Below, in pieces: positions 12,076 through 23,600 of a DNA stretch of 64,000 nucleotides. The translations under genes were made by a program, and so were the position numbers. The first letter of the stretch is position 1. Each line of letters begins with the position of its first letter. A model generated the notes under the pieces. The model worked only from the letters and a program-made list of their open reading frames with translations, did no database searches and was not told where the DNA came from. This DNA is from Galeruca laticollis (Eukaryota; Arthropoda; Insecta; Coleoptera; Chrysomelidae). The DNA lies in contig OY998185.1 in NCBI GenBank assembly GCA_963921935.1, positions 30,968,487 to 31,032,486 of the forward strand, given 5' to 3'.

Positions 12076-12228
12076 CCGCAGACTAGTGCCACGGTAATTG
12101 TTTAACCAAAAAAGTAAAGTAACAATTTATACTTACAGTATGGTTGAAATAATATTAAACTACAAACCACAAATGCGCGTATTAAATTTAAAATGCAAAA
12201 AACGGTTTGTTTTGCTAAACACAATCGC

Positions 12229-12259
12229 ACACGTCCGTACTCTACAATAGTTCGAACTG
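12229..12259 (-). promoter_or_regulatory. Internal promoter-like 5' end of element B
   Basis: On the minus strand the element begins CCAGTTCG, and GGACGTG follows 19 nt after the CAGT. A CAGT start plus a downstream GACGTG box is the arrangement known for TATA-less internal promoters of Drosophila I, Doc and jockey-type elements. The spacing here is slightly shorter than the usual +28 position. Confidence 0.45.
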
Positions 12260-12260
12260 G

Positions 12261-12610
12261 AATGTTAGTATAAGTTCACAACATCGTTTGTAATCATCAA
12301 CACTATAATCAGGAGGAATATATACTCTAATAATACTAATTGTCAATTTATTGCTAATTTTCAAGTGAAAAGATAACATTTCAAATGATGAGCAATGCTG
12401 TGTAAATCCCAAAATTCTGTGTTGCTTTTTACTGCAATTAACACACCACCACCTTTTGACTTCTCCGTTATATTAAGATCTCTATTCGCTTTTACTGTAT
12501 TATATATTTTCAGATCAAACAGCTCACCGTCAACCAAACCCGTTTGAAGTCATGTTTCTACTGCTACAATTATGTCAAACGTACCTTGTGACGAATTTTT
12601 CTGAAAATCT
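12261..12610 (-). pseudogene. Non-LTR retrotransposon A: N-terminal endonuclease fragment
   Basis: The minus-strand translation shows FDIIVAVET then a stop where Trp is expected (TGG to TGA), then LQTGL.DGEL, TEKSKGGGVLIAVKSN and IRVYIPPDYSVDDYKRCCEL. This is the first half of an APE-type endonuclease (E-T-W and GGGV motifs). It breaks at the insertion point of element B and resumes at 8431 with INDTFIVEDFSIPE, in the same frame. It is a dead remnant; no ORF1 of this element was found upstream. Confidence 0.75.
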
Positions 12611-12832
12611 GCTACCTGTTATTCATACCTCTACAAATCTGGTAATTCAAATATATGAAATATTATGATAATATAATTCAATTATAAAATTGTAACTTAC
12701 ACGGAAAGTGAGTTTTAAGATTAAGTTAAACACAAAGAAACAGAATACTATTTTTGACCTGTCGCCAATAGTGGGTTACATTTAGAAGACATTTATAAGC
12801 CTCGCACCTTATTCCGTTCTACGGCCAAAATT
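12611..12832. other. No gene seen
   Basis: AT-rich spacer between the fragment of element A and the (CA)n tract. The ORF1 of element A would be expected here, but nothing recognisable remains. Confidence 0.4.
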
Positions 12833-12847
12833 TCACACACACACACA

Positions 12848-12894
<47 letters not shown>
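12833..12894. repeat. (CA)n microsatellite
   Basis: About 30 CA units with a single CATA interruption. Confidence 0.95.
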
Positions 12895-12896
<2 letters not shown>

Positions 12897-13007
12897 CTTG
12901 GTGCTCGGTCAATAATAACAGTTTTCACCAACTTGGTGTATAATATACTATTAGTGAAGCTGCGTAGTCATATAATTCACTCCAACATACTTTATAAACG
13001 TGTTGAT

Positions 13008-13045
13008 GTTTCAGTCATTCTTTTTGACCTTTATCAAAACTACAA
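13008..13045 (-). ncRNA. Hammerhead-like motif, left arm of PLE 1
   Basis: Minus-strand mirror of the motif at 15285-15320: TTGATAA, an AAGGTCAAAAAGAATGACT helix II and GAAAC. It is more decayed than the right-arm copy. Confidence 0.4.
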
Positions 13046-13239
13046 ACTCAGTCTTTATGAATACATACATACACATATAAAAAGCTTACCTCAGTGTAGT
13101 TAATCCGGTTCAGAACAAAACAAACAAAACAACACAATATTAAAATGTAGCAACATCACACACATACACTTACGTAATTTGAAAAATATTTTTAGCATGT
13201 TAACTCGGCAGGTATTTAGTACCGCCTGCTACAATTACC

Positions 13240-13570
13240 AGTATTAATAAGAGTGAGATATATAAACTATTAAGCCCGCTAATGTCTTTTTTCCATCGAT
13301 CGCCTGGTTCTTTAAATTATTTTCGAATTTTTGAAATATTTTTGAAATTATAATCAAATTGATGTTTTTTGTTATTATATTGTTAGTCAAAGCTGTGACA
13401 TTTTTTATCGTATTTGTGACTTTTTACTCTATTTTCCATATATTGACTAGTTTGACCTATATAAGTTGCCTCACAGTTTTCGCATGGAATTTCACATTAC
13501 TTCTCTATGGTATTGGAACTACTGATCTTAACCGAGAAAAATGTTTTGATAATAGGTTGTGCGGTTTATA
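13240..13570 (-). pseudogene. PLE 1 left copy: GIY-YIG endonuclease fragment
   Basis: Minus-strand translation gives IPCENCEATYIGQTSQYMENRI, the start of the GIY-YIG nuclease of Penelope-like elements (PC..C...YIGQT). This domain nicks the target DNA for priming. Weak traces of its C-terminal end (NNLK...KKTL.GLNS) extend to about 13240. A plus-strand frame of 70 aa over the same bases (13359-13571) is a shadow. Confidence 0.7.
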
Positions 13571-13699
13571 GCATATTTGTAGATTATGATTCCTGAGTAA
13601 GTGCTGAAACTGTTGAGATAAACCGTTTATAATAGGGAGGCAGACAAACTTTTGTCTAACCGTTCTTTCTTTATTTTCAATTTTATTTTGGACCCAAAC

Positions 13700-14020
13700 T
13701 CAATGTTTCAGCTACATATTCAGGAATCTCTTCCTTTTTACGATTTTCTAACCACATTGATGTTGTTTGATCGGTATTATCTGGTTCACTTCATTTATTC
13801 ATTAACTTTTTAAATTTAATTTGGTTTTTATGTTTAACCTTGTTAAAAAGAATCTCATTCTTGATGTTACATCTATCAATGAAATTATCGAAAACATTTT
13901 TGGGAAGTTTTTCTGAAATGTTGTTCTTATTCTGGTTGATATCGCTCGTAATTTTATTTAAGGTGATAGTAATGTCTGTGATTAAAATTTTAATAGTGAT
14001 CCGGATAAATTTCATCAAAA
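13700..14020 (-). pseudogene. PLE 1 left copy: N-terminal region
   Basis: Minus-strand frame of 75 aa (KNEILFNKVKHKNQIKFKKLMN) followed, after a stop, by DQTTSMWLENRK..EIPEYVAETLSLGP. This resembles the segment preceding the RT in Penelope-like proteins (K..KF..L, later L..LGP). It is joined directly to the nuclease end of the same copy, so the RT has been deleted. Confidence 0.5.
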
Positions 14021-14040
14021 CATATCAAAGAAAAATGTGA

Positions 14041-14520
14041 TGATATTAAGAAGTATACTGACATTCCACAAGAAGAATTTATATACGCTGTAGAACTTAC
14101 ACTCACTACATATTTTTTGTATGAAAACCAACTCTATAAACAAATCGAAGGATGCGCTATGAGCTCTCCAATTTCCAGTGTTATAGCACAGATAGTCATG
14201 GAGCAACTCGAGAAATAAGTAATAAATGAACTTAATTTTAAAATTCTGTTCTTTTTTCGATACGTCGATGACTGCATAACAGCAATATCCACAAATGCAG
14301 CTAAAAATATATTAAATCATTTTAATAATTTCCATAGAACACTTCAATTTACTTTAGAGGTGGAGAAGGATAATAAAATTAATGTCTTAGATACTACCTT
14401 ACATCATGTAAATAATATAATAAAAACAGAATGGTATACAAAAGGAACGTGGTCATCTAGATATATCAATTATAAATCGAATCAAAAAAATGCCCTACAA
14501 CTTAACAAATAGTATTTTTA
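14041..14520 (+). pseudogene. PLE 1 right copy: reverse transcriptase fragment
   Basis: The translation shows DIKKYTDIPQEEFIYAVEL, YKQIEGCAMSSPISSVIAQIVMEQLE (Penelope Q..G.AMGSP.S...A...ME), the catalytic FRYVDD near 14256, and FTLEVEKDNKINVLDT (F..E.E....I.FLD). A stop after EQLEK and a later stop break the frame. Penelope-like RTs are telomerase-like; this copy lacks the fingers region upstream of 14041. Confidence 0.8.
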
Positions 14521-14734
14521 TAAATAAAATCAGCATGTTCTATAACTCTGGAAGTAAAATTGTAAATAAAGAAAGAACGGTTAGACAAAAGTTTATCTGC
14601 CTCCTTTTATAAGCGGTTTATCTCAACCGTTTCAACACCTATTCGGGAATCGTAATCTACAAATATGCCATAAACTGCACAACCTATTATCTAAACATTT
14701 TTCTCGGTTAAAATCAGTAGTTCCAATACCAAAG

Positions 14735-15040
14735 AAAAGTAATGTGAAATTCCATGCGAAAACTGTGAGGCAACATATATAGGTCAAACTAGTCAATATC
14801 TGGAAAATAGAATAAAAAGTCTCCAATACGATAAAAAAATGCCACAGCTTTCACTATCCATATAATAACAAAAAACATCACTTTGATTATAATAACACAC
14901 AGATTTTAAAAACCGAAAATAATTTAAAGAAAAGGGAGTTTTATGAAATTATAGCAATCCTAAAATGCAACCAGGTGATCAATGGAAAAAATACTTTAGT
15001 GGGCTTAATAGTTTATATATCCCACTCTTATAAATACTGG
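14735..15040 (+). pseudogene. PLE 1 right copy: GIY-YIG endonuclease
   Basis: EIPCENCEATYIGQTSQYLENRI is followed, after a frame change, by HHFDYNNTQILKTENNLKKREFYEIIAILK and VINGKNTLVGLNSLYIPLL. This covers the whole nuclease, including the KREF.E stretch that holds the metal-binding Glu. The frame breaks near 14830 inactivate it. Confidence 0.8.
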
Positions 15041-15284
15041 TAATTGTAGCAGGCCGGTGCTAAACACATGCCAAATAGGTTTAGTGGACAACGAAATGCG
15101 AAAACGTCACAATGTGATTAATATGTTAAAAAAAATTTAAAATTACGTAAATGTATGTGTGTGATGTTGAGGCATTTTAATATTGTGTTGTTCTGTTTGT
15201 TTTGTTCGGAACCGGATTACCTACACTTTGAGTTAAGTTTTTTATATTTGTATGTATGTATTCATAAAGACTGTGTTTGTAGTT

Positions 15285-15320
15285 TTGATAAAGGTCAAAA
15301 AGGATGACCGAAACGTTAAC
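15285..15320 (+). ncRNA. Hammerhead-like motif, right arm of PLE 1
   Basis: TTGATAA (15285-15291; canonical CTGATGA), helix II GGTC...GACC with a purine-rich loop, then GAAA (15310-15313) and CGTT, so a palindromic ACGT can form a minimal helix III. The core has two substitutions. Confidence 0.5.
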
Positions 15321-15412
15321 TTTATAAAGTATGTTGGAGGGAATTATATGACTACGCAGCTTCACTAAAAGTTTTTTATTGACCTTATCCCAAGAAAATA
15401 TATATATACAGG

Positions 15413-16803
15413 GTGTCCCAGACTAATTAATCCAGGCTCTCCTAAACGAATAGAGATATTCGAATGGCATATTCCATTTCTAATATACTTTGATATGACA
15501 TAGACAAAACCATCCCTTATTTATTCACCTCTTAGGGACATCCCCCAACTTTAAAATCTTTTAAAGCGCCATGTATATTTTTTTTCATAATTTTGAATGT
15601 AGTCTTTTATCGTTTCCTCAAAAAAAAATTCAGAATCACAATCGGGGCATAAATAATCAAGAAAATGGCTTTAATTGCTTTTCAATCCACGTTGCCATGA
15701 TTTGACCTGTCAGATCAATGATTATTATTTTGGACGTTTGGAATAAAAGTATTAGACTAGTATTAACTATACGTCGTAATTGTGTGTAACATTTCAATAC
15801 GTCTCATTTATATACGTCCGAAGAATACGTTAATATGTTACTGATTTATGGAGAATGCTGGAAAAATAAAATTATTTCTCGACAATTATATCAAGAAAGG
15901 TTTCCAAATCGCAACATTCCAAGTGAAGCAACATTTAAGAATTTCGAGCGATCACTTAGTCTCCAAACAATAAAGGATGCTCAATTGAACGAACAATAAG
16001 ATGTGACCAAAACCTTATTAATGTATTAGCATATTATGTAAATTATCTGTTAGAACCCTGGCCAATGAAATTACCATTTCAAGAATTTCGGTTTATAGAA
16101 TTTTAAAAGATTTCAATTAGTATCCTTTCAAAGTCCACTTAGTTGAAGGATTACTGCCTGGTGATGACCAAAGACGTCTTGATTGTATTGCAAGAACGAT
16201 GATCCACATGTTTTATCAAAAGTATTGTGGAGAAATGAGGTTAGATTTCACAATAATGGTGTATCCAACCGACACAACTCAAATTATTACTCCCCCATGT
16301 ATCCACATTGATAGATGTAAAGAATATTTCAATATATTTGGGTTATAAATGTGTGGTGCGGTTTATTTGATGGCCGAGTTACTTTTTTGATGGCACTCTA
16401 ACAGGTGTTCGATATTTAGATTTTTTAGAAAACATACTTCCCGATTTTCTGGAACATTTTCCTCTTAATAGACGTCAAGAAACGTGGTGGTAATAAGATG
16501 GAGCTCCTCCACACAATGCGAGGATCATTAGCGCCCATCTATAAAACCGTTACGATAACCGCTGGACTTTTTCTTTTAGGAAGACAATACAAATTACTCC
16601 TGCATTGACTCAAGCCGCATGTGCTAGAAATCTTCTGACACGATTCGAAATGTGTGTTGCACCAGATGGACTACAATTCGAACATCTAATTAAATAGAGT
16701 TAATTTGTTAATTGTTATTAATTTTCATCATGTTATTTTAATTAAATTTACGCAATATTTAAGTGCATTAGATATGGACGCCTGGAGAAATTAGTCTGGG
16801 ACA
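15413..16803 (+). mobile_element. Dead mariner-like element 1
   Basis: The terminal inverted repeats begin TGTCCCAGACTAATT and match over about 28 bp at both ends, next to a short (TA)n. Inside, plus-strand pieces of a mariner-type transposase can be read: YGECWKNKIISRQLYQERFPNR (HTH region), RFHNNGV, INVWCGLFDGRVT and fragments of the second Asp region. Many stops and frameshifts are present. It belongs to the same family type as the element at 29050-30852. Confidence 0.75.
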
Positions 16804-18278
16804 ATTTTGAAATGTTTATGTGAAAGATTTTCATCTTTATAAAACAAGAAGTGGGTTAGAAATCACCAAAAACATATGGAATTATCTGTTTCTATCATAT
16901 TTGAGTGAAATTAAAGTGAATTAGATATTGAATGGATACCTATGATATCATTCCTCTACCATAGATATTGAAATACTAAAGTTATATTCAAAATAATTAC
17001 CGTGATTTTCAGCATGTAAACAGTTCATCTCAACTCAAATATTAGACTATAAATTCTGATTAGACAATATAATAAGTTGTAAATTTAGCAAGTACTTTAT
17101 AAAGATTATCTAAAAACCTAAAAGAATGAATAAATGTATTTAGATTATTATAATATATCATATTTAACAAGAATTAGAAGCAACATTATTATTTTGATGT
17201 TTATTATTGCAATGACACAGAGAACTGTCAAATTTATTTTTAAAGCATGAAATGCCAGCGACAGAAGTTTGTTGTCATAGAACTATGTAATTCTGATATG
17301 CGTATGAAGCGATGATGGAAAATGACACATAAAGAATTTTTGTAAATAGAAATTTCAGGCCAAGTTTATGAGAAACAATAATTGTGAAAGAATTCTAACA
17401 AAAATTGAAAAGAATTGTATATATTTTGGAAAGTTTTAGATTGTAGATTTGTTTATTTCAGAATCTAAAGGTAATACATAATAAGAAGTTCTTTTTAATA
17501 AATAGGAATAGTTTTTAGAGAAGTAGAGTTTTAACTAAGTAGATTAAATAATTTTAGAAAAGAAAAGAACATTAAATATCCGAATATAGATAAGAAAGAT
17601 ATGAAATTAAATAAAAACCTCTAATATGTAAATTATAGTAAAAAAATCTAGTGAGATGATTAGTTTTGTCCATAGCAACGGGCAGAAAAAAGTAGTGTTG
17701 TTGATTTTGGGGAAAAAGGATTGAGTGGTGTAACATTATTGAGAGAGGGCGTATATCAATGAAAATTTAAAAATTTAAGTAAATCTAAGTAATGTCCTCA
17801 GATAATTGAAAGAAAAGTATAAAAGGAAGTTAAATAAAGTTAAAGAAATAAATTGAGAAGATTTGAAAGATAAGTAAAGAAACGGAAGAAAAGTAATTTA
17901 AATAGATACTAAAATTTAAGGGTATAGAAGAATAAAAGTCACCTGAAAGCATCATTTAAAAGATATTTAAACGGAAGAAACCAGGAGTTGAATCCAGCAG
18001 AAAGAAAGGTAGTAGACATAACAAGACAAACGTTGTGGTATAGGAGATTGGAGATGGTTGGAGCCAAGAAGAATGTATAGTTCAGTGAAGGTTAGTGTAG
18101 CGTAATTTTATTGGATAACCAATTGAAAATTTTCTGATTTGGCCATTCAAACAATTTACATTAAAGGTATACCAATTTATTGAGTTGATTAGACTATAGT
18201 TATTGTTAAAATTGTTTAGATTGTAAATTTGTTTGTATTGTTATCTGCAGTTCTTTTCCAATTTCAATTGCATTCTTG

Positions 18279-18281
<3 letters not shown>
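16804..18281. other. No gene seen; purine-rich plus strand
   Basis: From about 17460 to 18080 the plus strand is strikingly rich in A and G. TTTAGATTGTA.ATTTGTTT occurs near 17438 and again near 18215, so the block may lie between short direct repeats. No coding signal was found. Confidence 0.35.

Positions 18282-18319
<38 letters not shown>
18282..18319. repeat. (TA)n tract
   Basis: Uninterrupted TA dinucleotides. Confidence 0.95.
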
Positions 18320-18322
<3 letters not shown>

Positions 18323-18694
18323 CAGTGTACAATATTGTCGTTTCAATACCCTATATCAGAAATAGGAAATAATTATCTAGTACATTTCAAGTGTCAATCC
18401 TAAATACAGAAATAGATTTGATAATCATAGGCGTTCCAACCGAAATTTCGGACAATGTATATTTCTTATCTTAAAATTATAGATAAAAACAAATAATTCT
18501 TTAATAATTTAAAATCCAGAACTCAAAGAGAGTAAGGAGTTTTCATTCCCGACTATATATATTTACCCTGAGCTTAATAACGTTTATTATAAATATATTT
18601 CAACAGTTTATTCGAGCTAGCCGAACCAACATTTATATATAAATTTATAATAAAATAATTAACATATGAAAAAAATATATATTGACCGAGATAA

Positions 18695-18698
<4 letters not shown>
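18320..18698. other. No gene seen
   Basis: AT-rich spacer between two (TA)n tracts. Confidence 0.5.

Positions 18699-18771
<73 letters not shown>
18699..18771. repeat. (TA)n tract
   Basis: About 36 uninterrupted TA units; the Tyr-Ile frames over it are artefacts. Confidence 0.95.
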
Positions 18772-18777
<6 letters not shown>

Positions 18778-20300
18778 TTGTTATATTTTCAAACCTTTGA
18801 ATATAATTTCCCACGTTTGGAAACAATTTGTAATATTTCAATTCTTTAGATATAATTGCCCTACGATATGTAAATAAATTATACTATCTTGTCGCAGCGA
18901 CAATTATTGTGCATACCACTTAAGTACGTATTAAATTTCAAATTTGACAGTAATTGTCAAATTAAATATGCCCGGCGCCAATAAATATCAATATAAAGAT
19001 GAATTTATCTACAATCAACTTATTACTCCTCTCTCAGGGTGGGATCAAAATTGTTCAAAATTAATTCTTCAAATTTATTTGTTTTTTTAAGATATTTCCA
19101 AATTAAATGTTTCACTATTATCAAACTCTCAAATAACTGTTAATTCAATATAATAAAAGGCTTTTTAATTATTTTATGACATTTACTAATTTACTGTCAC
19201 TAAAATTTTAACCAAATGTCACTGATTAAATTGAAAATTTCATGAATGTAAAATGATAAGTTCAATGAGATTGGATACTGAATGAATAATACAGGTAGTT
19301 AGAATCAAAATTATATATTATACTATCAGATACGAAAAATTAACAAAATGGTTATTCCCAGAAATTATGATAAAAGAACAATAGTCGTAACCTCTACTAA
19401 AAAACTTTTATTAGAATACAACTATGCTAAAATTTAACCTAATGAATTATTATCAAACGTTCAAATAATAATTTACACTTGACGTGTATCAATGTCAAAT
19501 ACCGAAACTTCTGCTCAAAATGGTCTATTCACTTGATGTTGTAAATGATATGTATCAATAAATTTGGTATATTTCAAAAAAATTTTATATATGCATCTTT
19601 TACCTGTATTGAATTTAAGGCCTGATATTTCTCGAGAAATAAATTTAAAACTGGAGATGACTCACCCAATGGATCAGGAAATCTCGTACTTATTCTAACG
19701 TATTTAGAATACTGCAACTTTCTAAATATATACGATTTAGAAAAACTGGAACCACATACACGTTTACGATACAATTCTTATCCGAATTATGTACGCACTG
19801 ACTTTATTATATGGGTTATTTATCTGATTGTATGATATGCAATTTATGCATTCTACCAAAAAACTTCGAGACAACTCTTATTCTGATGTTGTCTCTTCAA
19901 AGGATAAAAAGCTACTGACTAAATTCTTACAAAATAAATAATTCTCCTTTCTGTTGGTTACCGATTTTTCTTGTTTTTAAAAAAATTCCTAATCTATAAT
20001 TTTCAATAACCAAGTGAGATTTTGAAATTCTTTTATTACATTTGCAATCTTGCTAGCAGAGACCTCTATATTTTACAATTTCAAATATTTTCTCCAAATC
20101 CTATTATGTTCTATTTATCATTAGATATATTCTACTCAAATGTAATCGAAATTATGAAATGTCATGTTTGATATTTCTACTGAATCTTTCAAAATTTAGG
20201 AATTTACGTAGAGTACTGTGTGTATCGAGAGTATGACAACTAAAATTAAATAAATTTCCTTATGTTTTACTTATTCTTTCAATTTCAAATAGAGGATGTG

Positions 20301-20305
<5 letters not shown>
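18772..20305. other. No gene seen
   Basis: AT-rich DNA without recognisable ORFs, TIRs or RNA genes. The 66 aa minus-strand frame at 19574-19774 resembles no family. Confidence 0.45.

Positions 20306-20369
<64 letters not shown>
20306..20369. repeat. (TA)n tract
   Basis: Uninterrupted TA units that directly abut the terminal motif beginning at 20370. Confidence 0.95.
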
Positions 20370-20371
<2 letters not shown>

Positions 20372-20456
20372 GCACAGACTACAGTTTGGGTACGAAAACA
20401 TCAACCCACACGACAGTTTGAGGACAAGTGGTCAGTTTCGGGACGGTCCCGAAACT
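20370..20456. repeat. Terminal motif and perfect hairpin flanking array 1
   Basis: CTGCACAGACTACAGTTTG directly follows the (TA)n. At 20434-20456 an 11-bp perfect stem, AGTTTCGGGAC, closes with a single-base loop. GAGGAC lies between them. The same terminal motif occurs inverted at 45552-45573, next to another (TA)n and further hairpins. Confidence 0.65.
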
Positions 20457-20634
20457 TCTACCGTTCATCTTCCATACAGTTTGGGTACAATGTCCCCAAA
20501 TTACAGTGTGGATAATTTAGAGATTAGTTATCGTACATTTTCAGCCCAAATGTAACAGTGAATTTTAAGAAAATATATATGAACCACTGGATGTTGGTTC
20601 CCATCAAATATATCATAAAAAATATAATGTTATA

Positions 20635-23600
20635 GTTGGAGTAGGGCTCTTGGGTCTAGCATACTTCCATATTTGATAAAAAAAATTTAAGGGCGGGAGT
20701 GGGGGTGACTTTGTGAAATACTTTGATTTGATATTTTTTCACGGGAATGTATTGATGGATGATTATCTTTCATTTTATCCTAAATCAGTCATCCCCCACC
20801 CAACCACTAAGGGCGGGGGTGGGGATGACTTTGTAAAATAGTAATAAAAATAAATTATTGAATTCGGAATCAAATTGTACGTAGTTTTTTACGTATACAC
20901 CTGGAATTTCATTTTGATGGCTTTTTTTTATAAAGTTATGCAAAAAAAATGTTATCAAAAAATTGATTATTCAATGGTGTAGAGCTCTCGGGTCTAGCAT
21001 ACTTCCATTTCCAATTTCACAGCAATGTATTGATGGATGATTATCTTCCATTTTAAACTGAATCAGTCATCCCCCACCCACCCCCTAAGGACGGGGGTGG
21101 GGGTGATTTTGTAAAATAGTCGTAAAAATAATTTTTGAATTTGGAATCAAATTCTACGTAACCTTTTACGTATACGCCTAAAATTTCATCTTGATAAATT
21201 TTTTTTATAAAGGTATTCAAAAAAATTGTTATCAAAAAATTGATTATTCAATGGTGTAGGGCTCTCGGGTCTAGCATACTTCCATATTTGATAAAAGAAA
21301 ATGTTTTACGGGAATGTATTGATGGATGATTATCTTTCATTTTAACCTAAATCAGTCATCCCCCACCCACCCCCTAAGGGCGGGGGTGGAGGTGATTTTG
21401 TAAAATAATCGTAAAAATGCTTTTTTGAATTTGGAATCAAATTCTACGTAATGTTTTACGTATACACCTAAAATTTCATTTTGACAACTTTTGTTTATAA
21501 AGATATGCAAGAGAAATGTTACCAAAAAATTGATTATTCAATGGTGTAGAGCTCTCGGGTCTAGCATACTTCCATATTTGATAAAAAAAATTTCACAGCA
21601 ATGTATTGATGGATGATTATCTTCCATTTTAAACTGAATCAGTCATCCCCCACCCACCCCCTAAGGGCGGGGGTGGGGGTGATTTTGTAAAATAGTCGTA
21701 AAAATAATTTTTGAATTTGGAATCAAATTCTATGTAACCTTTTACGTATACGCATAAAATTTCATCTTGATAAATTTTTTTTATAAAGGTATTCAAAAAA
21801 AATGTTATCAAAAAATTGATTATTCAATGGTGTAGGGCTCTCGGGTCTAGCATACTTCCATATTTGATAAAAGAAAATGTTTTACGGGAATGTATTGATG
21901 GATGATTATCTTCCATTTTAAACTGAATCAGTCATCCCCCACCCACCCCCTAAGGGCGGGGGTGGGGGTGATTTTGTGAAATAGTCTTAAAAATAATTTT
22001 TGAATTTGGAATCAAATTCTACGTAACCTTTTACGTATACGCCTAAAATTTCATCTTGATAAATTTTTTTTATAAAGGTATTCAAAAAAAATGTTACCAA
22101 AAAATTGATTATTCAATGGTGTAGAGCTCTCGGGTCTAGCATACTTCCATATTTGATAAAAGAAAATGTTTTACGGGAATGTATTGATGGATGATTATCT
22201 TTCATTTTAACCTAAATCAGTCATCTCCCACCCACCCCCTAAGGGCGGGGGTGGAGGTGATTTTGTAAAATAATCGTAAAAATGCTTTTTTGAATTTGGA
22301 ATTAAATTCTACGTAATCTTTTACGTATACACCTAAAATTTAATTTCGACAACTTTTGTTTATAAAGATATGCAAGAAAAATGTTACCAAAAAATTGATT
22401 ATTCAATGGTGTAGGGCTCTCGGGTCTAGCATACTTCCATATTTGATAAAAGAAAATGTTTTACGGGAATGTATTGATGGATGATTATCTTTCATTTTAA
22501 CCTAAATCAGTCATCCCCCACCCACCCCCTAAGGGCGGGGGTGGAGGTGATTTTGTAAAATAATCGTAAAAATGCTTTTTTGAATTTGGAATTAAATTCT
22601 ACGTAATCTTTTACGTATACACCTAAAATTTAATTTCGACAACTTTTGTTTATAAAGATATGCAAGAAAAATGTTACCAAAAAATTGATTATTCAATGGT
22701 GTAGAGCTCTCGGGTCTAGCATACGTCCATATTTGATAAAAAAAATTTCACGGAAATGTATTGTTGGATGATTATCTTCCATTTTAACCTAAATCAGTCA
22801 TCCTCCACCCACCCCTAAGGGCGGCGGTGGGGGTGACTTTGTAAATTAGTCGTAAAAATCGATTATTTTAAAAAAAAATGAAATCCCAACAACGTCATCG
22901 TTTTCATAGAATTTTTTTATATACGGGCCTAAATTTTCATAATTTGATCTTGAACTTGAATTTTTTCTAAGGTATTGACAAAATTTCAGAGAAAATGCGA
23001 TGATTCTGGATATGAGGACACTCTGTGATATAAGAAACGGGAAGACATGAAGACATCATTTTCGGGATGCGTGAAATCTCAAAAAAACACATTCAAAAAA
23101 AAATTATCCCTCAGGGGTGGTCTTTTTGGGTATTTTTGGCAAAATGAAATTCCAACGACGTCATCGTTTTCCTTGAATTTTTTTATGTAGAAAAATTTCA
23201 AATTCAAGATAAGATTATGAAAATTCAGGACCGTACATAAAAAAATTCTATGAAAACGATGGCGTCGTTGGAATTTCATTTTTTCGAAAGATAATCAATT
23301 TTTACGACTATTTTACAAAGTCACCCCCACCCTCGCCCTTAGGGGGTGGGTCGAGGATAACTCATTTAGGAAGTTTGCTAGACCCGAGAGCTCTACACCA
23401 TTGAATATTCAATTTTTTGATAAAATTTTTTTGCATAACTTTGCATAACAAGATGAAATTTTAGGTCTATACGTAAAAAATTTTTACGACTATTTTACAT
23501 ATTCACCCCCACCCCCGCCCTTAGGGATTGGGTGGGGGATGACTGATTTAGGTTAAAATGGAAGATAATCATCCATCAATACATTGCCGTGACTTTTTTT

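Larger units (their letters stand above)
8446..12259 (-). mobile_element. Non-LTR retrotransposon B (I-like), nested in element A
   Basis: The element reads right to left: an internal-promoter-like 5' end, ORF1 with zinc knuckles, ORF2 endonuclease, ORF2 RNase H, a 3' UTR, and a short A-rich tail near 8446-8470. The reverse transcriptase domain is missing. The flanking target sequence ACTTATAC occurs immediately outside both ends (about 12268-12275 and in the tail at 8453-8460). The endonuclease frame of element A is restored across the insertion, which supports these boundaries. The exact 3' end is blurred by the A-rich tail. Confidence 0.75.
12945..15378. mobile_element. Penelope-like element (PLE 1), head-to-head inverted pair
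   Basis: The left arm (about 12945-13690) is the inverted counterpart of the right arm (about 14555-15378). Examples are CGTAGTCATATAATTC near both ends and the block around CGGTTAGACAAAAGTTT facing inward. The left copy is on the minus strand and consists of an N-terminal piece plus the nuclease end; the right copy is on the plus strand and consists of RT plus nuclease. The copies diverge from about 14030. Such inverted terminal arrangements are known for Penelope-like elements. All frames are interrupted. Confidence 0.8.

Noticed and set aside
15177..15365. 62 aa minus-strand ORF in the PLE 1 right arm
   Set aside because: It lies in the non-coding terminal arm and mirrors the left arm; no homology to known proteins.
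18574..18841. Open frames encoding Tyr-Ile repeats
   Set aside because: They are translations of (TA)n tracts; the same holds for frames at 46656-46856, 49971-50171 and 63039-63340.
21053..21811. Recurring 60 aa minus-strand ORF in the 290-bp arrays (also 41751-42248)
   Set aside because: It reappears only because the unit is repeated, it has no start context, and variants carry stops; no sign of selection on protein.
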